Shown piece by piece: positions 1-5,638 of a stretch of 8,594 nucleotides of DNA. The first letter of the stretch is position 1. Every line of letters begins with the position of its first letter. The position numbers and the translations under genes were made by a program. The notes beneath the pieces were generated by a model, which saw only the letters and a program-made list of their open reading frames with translations, was not told the DNA's origin and made no database searches. Origin of the DNA: Pontiellaceae bacterium (GTDB taxonomy: Bacteria; Verrucomicrobiota; Kiritimatiellia; Kiritimatiellales; Tichowtungiaceae); contig JALOTS010000071.1 of assembly GCA_025457785.1 (NCBI GenBank), positions 1 to 8,594 of the forward strand, given 5' to 3'.

Positions 1-1
1 T

Positions 2-2668
2 TTTTACCTGCTCATGGTTCTGCTGAATAAAATGATGGCAGGTGACCCGGAACTTGCGAAATGGTGCTGGGCGACCGGTCCGTCGCAGGTCGGTTTTTGG
101 TTCTGGACGGTTTATGCCGTGGTGATTCCGCTTCTGGGCCTTTTTTTACCGAACGGAAAAACGGTTTGCGCCACCTATCTGCTTATGCTCATGGGCCTGT
201 CGTTTTATCTCTATATGCCGATTGCGTCGGATCAAAACCCGCCGATTAACTGGGGTTATCCGCGCACATGGGAGGGTTTCATGCATGCCATTACCCGCGG
301 ACAGTACGAGCGGGTTACACTGACGGATGTCTTCTCCCGCGTTTTTGTCGAACAGGTGGGTGCGTTTTTGAATGACTTGCAGGCGCAGTTTTTTGAACCG
401 GTGGCGTTTTTGGGCGTTATTCCTTTTGCCTTTATTCCGTTCTTCGGAAAAAACGGTTCATTGTGCTATCGGAGGCGGATTAACCGCTTAACTTACTTTG
501 TCTGGTTCAATGTTTGGGCGCTGTTTTTGAGTGTTGTCGCCCTGGCATTGTATCCCGCAGGAGGTGTTTCCAGTTTAATTGTTTTTATTCTTACATGTAT
601 TTTGTCGCTCGTTTTAATGTCTTTTCCCGTGATTAATCGGCTGCATGATTTGGGCCTGTCCGGCTTCTTTTCGTGGGTCATGTTAATTCCGGGGGTGAAT
701 CTTGTTTTTCAGATGTATCTTTTTTTAAAAAAAGGCACGAAGGGTCTGAACCCGTATGGTGACGATCCTTTGGACGGGTACGATGGAGAAGGCGATAACA
801 ACCGGATATGGATCTTTACGACTGTGGCCGCGTTCATTGGCGTGGGGATTCTTTTCATCATTCTCCAGAATCCGAAAATTGATATGCAGACCCTGTTTAT
901 CGCACGGGTTCAGTATATTCAGTCTCATGCCGTTTATGCGATCTGGATCGGTTACGGACTGCTGCTGATGATGGCGTGGCTTCAGGCATTGGTTCGTAAC
1001 AATTTCCTTACAAAATGGGTCGGGACGGCGCTGGTGTTTCTGCTGCCGTTTTCGCTGATTTACAAAAATTACTTCAATGAAAAACAGTTGAAATATGTCG
1101 GCGGTTCCGAGCAGAACGGCCATGATTTCGGCTGGCAGTTCGGCAACTGGCAGCTGCGCGGCGTTGAGGGAATCAAGGACGACCTCTGGTATTACTGCGG
1201 AAAAGATCAGGCGAAGTTTGATGCCGAATGGGCGAAATATCCCAATCCAGCCTATCCTCCGCCGATGGGAACCAACGCGCTGTTTTTCGGCGGCACCGAT
1301 CCGGGGCGCTTTGTTCCGACCTATATGATTTACTGCCCGCAGGTGCGGCCGGATGTCTATCTGATCACCCAGAACGCGCTGGCGGACGGCACGTTCATGG
1401 CGGTGACCCGTGATTTGTATGGCGATCAGTTGTGGATTCCTTCGCCGGAGGACAGCAACCGGGCGTTTCAGGAGTTTGTGCAGGGAGTTCAGGCCGGCCG
1501 GATTGATGCCGGGGCGGATGTGAAAATGGAAGGTGGACGGGTTCAGGTGACCGGTGTCGGCGGCGTGATGCAGATCAACGGCATTCTTTGCAGACAGATT
1601 TTTGATCACAATCAGTATGTCACCGAGCTGAAAACAGATGAATCGACCCGTCAGTCCGGTGCCGCTGTGGTTCCGTTTGATCCGGTCGGCCCGGACGGTA
1701 AAATGCGCCGGCGGGAGTTTTTTGTCGAAGAAAGTTATGTCATTCACTGGATGTATCCCTATCTCACGCCGCACGGAATCATTATGAAGCTCAATAATGA
1801 GCCGACGGAAATCACCCCGGAAATAGTTAAAAATGATCGCGATTTTTGGGATTGGTATGTGAACCGGCTGGTGAGTGACTCAAAATTCATTCGGGATATT
1901 GTTGCCCGTAAAACGTTTTCCAAGCTGCGCAGCGCCATTGCGGGACTTTATGTTTCCCGCGGCAATATGGCCGAAGCCGAGTATGCTTTTAAACAGGCGG
2001 TGCAGCTTTATCCGATCAGTCCGGAAGCGGTTTTCCGGCTGGCGGAACTGTACATGCGCCAAAAACGGTTTGATGATGCCGGCAGTGTGGTTTCCCGTTT
2101 CATGGAACAGGATGAGCATAATGACGGAGGGAAGGCTTTAACGAATCAAATTGAGCAGTTAAGAAAGATGGATGCCCGCAAATGCGATCTGGAAGTGCGG
2201 TTGCGTTCCGGAACGGCGCTGGATATCAACGAGGCGCTTGAACTGCTTCAAATTTACAACGCATTTCAGGATTACGCGCTTTTTGATCAGTTGGTCGGGA
2301 CGCTGCTTAATTCCGAGATGCCTCAAAACGCGATTCTGCAAATGGCGCAGGTGCTGGCTCAGATTAAGAGATATCCTTCTGCCGAACTCGTCCTGAAGAA
2401 ATATCTGGGACTTCAGCCGAACGATTTCCGGATACAGATTGAGCTTGCAGCGCTGCAAATGGGAATGGGGCATCCGGAGTTTTCGCTCGGAACCATTAAA
2501 CAGGCCGTTGAACGAGGCGGCGAACCGGTTCGTGCGCTGTTGCGCAAAGATCAGAGATTTCAACCCCTTTGGAATGATGCCCGCTTTCAGGAACTTGTTC
2601 CGCTGTCCGTTGAGCGAAAGTTCCCTTTAAAGGGGTTCCCGGATTCCGGAGGCTTTCCGGCATTCTGA
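2..2668 (+). CDS. DUF2723 multi-pass membrane protein with inserted DUF805 domain and C-terminal TPRs (5'-partial)
   Basis: The reading frame is open to the left edge (F-Y-L-L precede the ATG at 14), so the N-terminus, where the family's catalytic region would be, lies outside the window. Residues below count from the ATG at 14. Membrane segments lie at about 26-45 and 50-70, followed by the family signature NPPINWGYPRTWEGF (75-89) and TRGQYER. More membrane segments lie at about 129-144, 266-285, 306-327 and 336-351. A soluble part contains GGTDPGRFVPTYM (about 428-440) and RPDVYLITQNALADGTF (about 446-462), typical of bacterial DUF2723 proteins. TPR-like helices follow at about 632-700 and 735-835. 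DUF2723 is related to eukaryotic TMEM260, a protein O-mannosyltransferase, so a lipid-linked sugar transferase acting on envelope proteins or glycans is plausible but inferred. Residues about 148-253 are a foreign DUF805-like domain, listed separately. The gene ends 69 bp before lpxI on the same strand. Confidence 0.88.
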   Translation, partial: FYLLMVLLNKMMAGDPELAKWCWATGPSQVGFWFWTVYAVVIPLLGLFLPNGKTVCATYLLMLMGLSFYLYMPIASDQNPPINWGYPRTWEGFMHAITRGQYERVTLTDVFSRVFVEQVGAFLNDLQAQFFEPVAFLGVIPFAFIPFFGKNGSLCYRRRINRLTYFVWFNVWALFLSVVALALYPAGGVSSLIVFILTCILSLVLMSFPVINRLHDLGLSGFFSWVMLIPGVNLVFQMYLFLKKGTKGLNPYGDDPLDGYDGEGDNNRIWIFTTVAAFIGVGILFIILQNPKIDMQTLFIARVQYIQSHAVYAIWIGYGLLLMMAWLQALVRNNFLTKWVGTALVFLLPFSLIYKNYFNEKQLKYVGGSEQNGHDFGWQFGNWQLRGVEGIKDDLWYYCGKDQAKFDAEWAKYPNPAYPPPMGTNALFFGGTDPGRFVPTYMIYCPQVRPDVYLITQNALADGTFMAVTRDLYGDQLWIPSPEDSNRAFQEFVQGVQAGRIDAGADVKMEGGRVQVTGVGGVMQINGILCRQIFDHNQYVTELKTDESTRQSGAAVVPFDPVGPDGKMRRREFFVEESYVIHWMYPYLTPHGIIMKLNNEPTEITPEIVKNDRDFWDWYVNRLVSDSKFIRDIVARKTFSKLRSAIAGLYVSRGNMAEAEYAFKQAVQLYPISPEAVFRLAELYMRQKRFDDAGSVVSRFMEQDEHNDGGKALTNQIEQLRKMDARKCDLEVRLRSGTALDINEALELLQIYNAFQDYALFDQLVGTLLNSEMPQNAILQMAQVLAQIKRYPSAELVLKKYLGLQPNDFRIQIELAALQMGMGHPEFSLGTIKQAVERGGEPVRALLRKDQRFQPLWNDARFQELVPLSVERKFPLKGFPDSGGFPAF
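455..772 (+). other. DUF805-like membrane domain inserted within the DUF2723 protein
   Basis: This covers roughly residues 148-253 of the DUF2723 protein (numbered from the ATG at 14). The start RRRINRLTYFVWFN resembles the G-R-x-x-R-x-x-[YF]-W opening of DUF805. Two hydrophobic segments follow, then RLHDLGLSGFFSWVMLIPGVN, matching the hallmark R-L-H-D-x-G-x-S-G-[WF] and the IP-x-V membrane segment. It closes with KKGTKGLNPYGDDP, the family's G-T-x-G-x-N-x-Y-G-x-D-P tail. DUF805 proteins are normally small stand-alone inner-membrane proteins of unknown function. The host protein resumes at once with a charged linker and IWIFTTVAAFIGVGILF, so the insertion is in frame and leaves the DUF2723 fold order intact. 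A hand count gives about 42% GC over 481-720 against about 53% over 241-420. The membrane-coding stretch at 841-900 is equally low, so this does not prove transfer. Confidence 0.85.
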
Positions 2669-2671
2669 GGG

Positions 2672-2718
2672 TTTCCATGTCCTGGAAAAAACGGGTTGCC
2701 GTTTCCAGAGACTGGAAA
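2672..2718. repeat. Tandem pair of TTTCCA-N5-TGGAAA palindromes
   Basis: Two copies of a 17-bp interrupted palindrome sit in the gap between the DUF2723 gene and lpxI. Copy 1 is TTTCCA-TGTCC-TGGAAA (2672-2688). Copy 2 is TTTCCA-GAGAC-TGGAAA (2702-2718). The arms are identical, the 5-bp centres differ, and the repeat pitch is exactly 30 bp (about three helical turns). Copy 1 starts 4 bp after the DUF2723 stop, and copy 2 ends 19 bp before the lpxI ATG. Conserved arms with variable centres and helical phasing fit a dimeric regulator's operator pair or a dispersed intergenic palindromic repeat of PVC-type genomes. A terminator is less likely because no T-run follows. The arms and spacing are seen directly; the role is inferred. 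Confidence 0.75.
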
Positions 2719-2737
2719 TTTCTGCCGGTTTTTGATT

Positions 2738-3562
2738 ATGAATGAAATGTCCGAAACACTTGCTCTGATCGCCGGGCGGGACGACTATCCGTTGTTGCTG
2801 GCCCGTTTCGCCCGCGCCTGCGGCGTGAAGCGGATTGTCGCCCTGGCGTTTAAAGGAGAGACCCGCCGTGATATCGCGGACGTAGCCGACAGGGTCGTCT
2901 GGCTGCACGCCGGAAGTCTCGACGCGCTTCTTGATGCGCTCCGGCAGAGCGGCGCGCCGTGCGCTGTAATGGCCGGGCAGATTAATCCGAAAAATCTGTT
3001 TTTTGTCCGGATGGATGCCGCACTGCGGACTTTGCTGAAAAATCTTCCGGTAAAAAATGCGCACACCATTTTCGGGGCAATTACGGCGGAAATCGAAAAA
3101 ACCGGTGTCCGGCTTTTGCCCGCCAGTTCGTTCATGCAGGACTGTATGCCTTGCGCCGGACTGCTCACCGCCCGCGCGCCGGATGCCCGTGAGCTGAATG
3201 ATATTGCGGTCGGACGGCGCGTAATTAAAGAGACCAGCCATTTGGACATTGGACAGACTGTGGTTGTCAAAGAGGGAATGGTTCTGGCGGTCGAGGCCTT
3301 TGAAGGAACGGATCAGGCCATTCGGCGCGGCGGAAAACTCGGCGGGCGCGGCGCGGTCGTTGTTAAAGTTCCAAAGGCTGGACACGATATGCGGTTTGAT
3401 ATTCCGGTCATTGGAAAATGGACGCTCCGGTCGCTTAAAAAAGCCAAAGCGACCTGTCTGGCGATCGAGGCGGGCGGGGCCATCCTGCTTCAAAAAGAAG
3501 AACTGATCACGCAGGCCAATGCCCTGGGGCTGGCCATCACGGTTCTTGAAGGAAGTAAATGA
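2738..3562 (+). CDS. lpxI: UDP-2,3-diacylglucosamine pyrophosphatase LpxI
   Basis: LpxI hydrolyses UDP-2,3-diacylglucosamine to 2,3-diacylglucosamine 1-phosphate (lipid X) and UMP, the fourth step of lipid A synthesis, at the cytoplasmic face of the inner membrane. It replaces LpxH in many bacteria that lack it. The 274-residue product matches the family's usual length of about 270-285. The N-terminal domain opens with LALIAGRDDYPLLLAR and the C-terminal domain carries AVEAFEGTDQAIRRGG and KAGHDMRFDIPVIG. The Asp residues of the latter motif (D217, D221) are candidates for the essential Asp known from Caulobacter LpxI. The ATG at 2738 was chosen because homologues begin a few residues before the LIAG motif; ATG 2747 is an alternative. 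An in-frame TTG at 2696 would make the second palindrome coding. No convincing Shine-Dalgarno sequence precedes 2738. The stop overlaps the lpxB start by 4 bp. Confidence 0.93.
   Translation: MNEMSETLALIAGRDDYPLLLARFARACGVKRIVALAFKGETRRDIADVADRVVWLHAGSLDALLDALRQSGAPCAVMAGQINPKNLFFVRMDAALRTLLKNLPVKNAHTIFGAITAEIEKTGVRLLPASSFMQDCMPCAGLLTARAPDARELNDIAVGRRVIKETSHLDIGQTVVVKEGMVLAVEAFEGTDQAIRRGGKLGGRGAVVVKVPKAGHDMRFDIPVIGKWTLRSLKKAKATCLAIEAGGAILLQKEELITQANALGLAITVLEGSK
3549..3555 (+). promoter_or_regulatory. Ribosome binding site of lpxB inside the end of lpxI
   Basis: AAGGAAG lies 3 bases before the lpxB ATG at 3559, with its GGA core 5 bases away, and falls within the last lpxI codons. Together with the ATGA overlap of stop and start, this supports translational coupling of the two lipid A genes and fixes the lpxB start. 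Confidence 0.6.
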
Positions 3563-4707
3563 GGTCACTGTTAGTTATAGCGGGTGAAAATTCCGGCGAT
3601 ATGCACGCAGCGGATGTGATTCGCGAACTGAACGCGACACGCTCCGATCTGGCGATATGGGGAATCGGAGGGGACCGGCTTCAGGCGGAAGGGGTCGAGC
3701 TGCTGCGCCATACCCGTGAAATGGACGTACTCGGCATTGCCGAAGTGGTTAAACGCTATCCGTTTTTTAAGCGCACGTTGAATCAGATTCTGGCAGAGGC
3801 GGATCGGCGCAGGCCCGATGCCGCGCTGCTGGTGGATTATCCCGGTTTTAATCTGCGGCTGGCCCGCGAACTCAAAAAGCGCGGCATCAAAGTTCTTTAT
3901 TATATCTGCCCGCAGGTCTGGGCGTGGAATCGCGGGCGTATCCCGAAAATGGCCGAAATCATCGACCGGCTGATGGTGATTTTTCCGTTTGAAACGGAGG
4001 TGTTCAAAGGGGTCGGTTTGAAGGTCGATTTTGTCGGCCATCCGATGGTGGACGAATTGCGCGAATTTCTCAAAAAACCGACAGAGCCGCTGCCGTGGAA
4101 CGGGTCGAAAAAAATCGCGTTGCTTCCCGGAAGCCGCAGGCAGGAGATCACTTATATCCTGCCGCCGCTGCTTAAAGCGGCCGTCAGGCTGGAGGCATCC
4201 TGTCCGGATATTTCCTTTTTAATTCCGGTTCCGGAGTGCCGGGTTGCGCTGGCGGAATCCATTTTAAATAAAACCAATAAGCTTCCGAAGAACGTTTCAA
4301 TTGCGGCGGGCTTGGCCCGCGAGGTACTCAAACAGGCCGATTCCGCCTTTGTTGCCTCCGGCACGGCGACGCTGGAGGCGGCTCTGCTGCACTGTCCGAC
4401 GGTGCTGGTCTATCGCGGGAGCTTTGTAAACTATCTGTTTGTTCGTGCATTGATTCGCATTCCGTGGCTGGGCATAGTCAATATTGTTTTCGGCAAAGAG
4501 ATTATGCCTGAACGGCTTCAACGGCAAATGCATCCGAACAAACTGGTTGAAGCGATGATCCCGCTGATGAGCAATACGCCGGACCGCAAGGGGATGATTG
4601 AGCATTTCCGGATGTTGGAAAACATGCTCGGCACCGGCAGTCCGGCAACGCGTGTGGCATCAATTATTGATGTGGAAATTCCCCGGAAACCCCGCGAGGT
4701 CTGTTAG
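3559..4707 (+). CDS. lpxB: Lipid-A-disaccharide synthase LpxB
   Basis: LpxB is a GT19 glycosyltransferase. It joins lipid X and UDP-2,3-diacylglucosamine into tetraacyl disaccharide 1-phosphate, releasing UDP, as a peripheral inner-membrane enzyme. The 382-residue protein is full length for the family. Motifs in order are AGENSGDMHA (residues 8-17; AGE-SGD family start), VDYPGFNLRLA (92-102, with D93 at the conserved acidic position), YYICPQVWAW, FVGHPMVDE, LLPGSRRQEI (nucleotide-binding glycine/serine loop of the GT-B fold), ASGTATLEAAL and a C-terminal GKEIMPE-LQ block. It acts on the product of the preceding LpxI, with which it shares a 4-bp ATGA overlap and an internal ribosome binding site, so the two are almost certainly one operon. 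Its TAG stop overlaps the TAA stop of the opposing amidase gene. All the motifs expected for an active enzyme are present. Confidence 0.97.
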   Translation: MRSLLVIAGENSGDMHAADVIRELNATRSDLAIWGIGGDRLQAEGVELLRHTREMDVLGIAEVVKRYPFFKRTLNQILAEADRRRPDAALLVDYPGFNLRLARELKKRGIKVLYYICPQVWAWNRGRIPKMAEIIDRLMVIFPFETEVFKGVGLKVDFVGHPMVDELREFLKKPTEPLPWNGSKKIALLPGSRRQEITYILPPLLKAAVRLEASCPDISFLIPVPECRVALAESILNKTNKLPKNVSIAAGLAREVLKQADSAFVASGTATLEAALLHCPTVLVYRGSFVNYLFVRALIRIPWLGIVNIVFGKEIMPERLQRQMHPNKLVEAMIPLMSNTPDRKGMIEHFRMLENMLGTGSPATRVASIIDVEIPRKPREVC

Positions 4708-5588
4708 GCCAGAAAGCGGGCGGTAAGACCGCTGTACCCGTCGATCCGCCGGTCACGCAGGAACGGCCAGTTCCGCCGGACGCTTTCGCTGCGCTTTCTG
4801 TCGAGTTCCGCGATGATTTCGGTTTCGCTGTTCGTATCCGCCTGCGCCAGCAGTTCGCCCTGACATCCGGCGACAAAGCTCGATCCCCAGAATTGCACAC
4901 CGCTGCGATCGCCGGATGACGGCTCAAAGCCGGTGCGATTGATGCTCAGAACCGGAATGCCGTTGGCGACGGCGTGTGCGCGTTGAATCGTAATCCAGGC
5001 ATCGCGCTGACGGACTTTTTCGTCGCTGGAATCGGCCGGGTCCCATCCAATGGCGGTCGGATAAATCAGCAGATCCGCGCCCGCCATGGTCATCAGCCGC
5101 GCCGCTTCCGGATACCATTGATCCCAGCAAATCAGCACGCCGAGCATTCCTGCGGAGGTTTTAATCGGGGTGAAGCCGAGATCGCCGGGGGTGAAATAAA
5201 ATTTTTCGTAATATCCCGGATCGTCCGGAATGTGCATTTTACGGTATTTTCCTGCAATGGAGCCGTCGCTGTCGAGCACGACTGCGGTATTGTGATAAAG
5301 TCCCGGCGCGCGTTTTTCAAAGAGCGAGGTGACGATTACCAGACCAAGCTCTTTGGCCAGTGAGCCGAAGAGTTCGGTGGACGGACCGGGAACCGGTTCG
5401 GCGAGGTCAAAACAAGCCGTATCTTCCGTCTGACAGAAGTAGAGCCCGGTGTGCAGTTCCTGCAGTGCAACCAGTTTTGCGCCCTGTGCCGCGCAGCGGC
5501 GGATCGCTGCGATGCTTTTCCCGACATTGGTTTTCCGGTCAGCGCAGCACGACTGCTGAACCAGTCCGATGTTTAACTGGGTATTCAT
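4704..5588 (-). CDS. aguB: N-carbamoylputrescine amidase-type carbon-nitrogen hydrolase
   Basis: This cytoplasmic nitrilase-superfamily enzyme of 294 residues is the usual length for N-carbamoylputrescine amidase, which converts N-carbamoylputrescine to putrescine, CO2 and ammonia, the last step of the agmatine route. The Glu-Lys-Cys triad is visible: E44 in LQELHTGLYF, K117 in KYRKMHIPDDPGYYEKFYF and C154 in VLICWDQWYPEAARLM. The extended block around the Lys (HIPDDPGYYEKFYFTPGD) and the YPTAIGW segment are characteristic of the AguB subgroup rather than generic nitrilases. The start ATG at 5588 gives the typical opening LNIGLVQQSC, but no strong Shine-Dalgarno sequence lies close to it. The gene follows gspD by 50 bp on the same strand and ends against lpxB with overlapping stops. 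The usual partner, agmatine deiminase (aguA), is not in this window. A different ureido or amide substrate cannot be excluded. Confidence 0.9.
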   Translation of the reverse strand: MNTQLNIGLVQQSCCADRKTNVGKSIAAIRRCAAQGAKLVALQELHTGLYFCQTEDTACFDLAEPVPGPSTELFGSLAKELGLVIVTSLFEKRAPGLYHNTAVVLDSDGSIAGKYRKMHIPDDPGYYEKFYFTPGDLGFTPIKTSAGMLGVLICWDQWYPEAARLMTMAGADLLIYPTAIGWDPADSSDEKVRQRDAWITIQRAHAVANGIPVLSINRTGFEPSSGDRSGVQFWGSSFVAGCQGELLAQADTNSETEIIAELDRKRSESVRRNWPFLRDRRIDGYSGLTARFLA

Positions 5589-5615
5589 GGGGTCATGTTT
5601 AAAAGAAACCTCACG

Positions 5616-5636
5616 GTTCCGTAATTTTACTGGAAC
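5616..5636 (-). terminator. Hairpin just after gspD, possible terminator
   Basis: Three bases after the gspD stop (on the - strand) the sequence forms GTTCC-A-GTAA-AA-TTAC-GGAAC. This is a 5-bp outer stem extended by a GTAA/TTAC inner stem with one bulged base. A T-rich stretch (TTTCTTTT) follows about 9 bases later, not directly, so it is a poor intrinsic terminator. It may instead slow or partly end transcription of the secretion operon before aguB, or act in mRNA 3'-end protection. The geometry is seen directly; the function is a guess. Confidence 0.3.
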
Positions 5637-5638
5637 GA

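Noticed and set aside
725..1774. 349-codon open frame on the - strand opposite the DUF2723 gene
   Set aside because: It is rich in R, H, I and P with no recognisable domain and lies antisense to a gene with clear family motifs.
2627..3568. 313-codon open frame on the - strand opposite lpxI
   Set aside because: It spans the palindrome gap and all of lpxI antisense, has no motifs, and its composition reads as a reverse-strand shadow.
4720..4732. Small hairpin GCGGT-AAG-ACCGC 12 bases after the lpxB stop, as a terminator
   Set aside because: It has only five base pairs, no T-run follows, and it lies in the coding end of the opposing amidase gene, so chance is a sufficient explanation.
5589..5638. 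Separate promoter for the amidase (TAAAAT as a -10 on the - strand)
   Set aside because: The -10-like hexamer has no acceptable -35 partner at 16-18 bp spacing, and it falls inside the hairpin arms. It is not strong enough to call.
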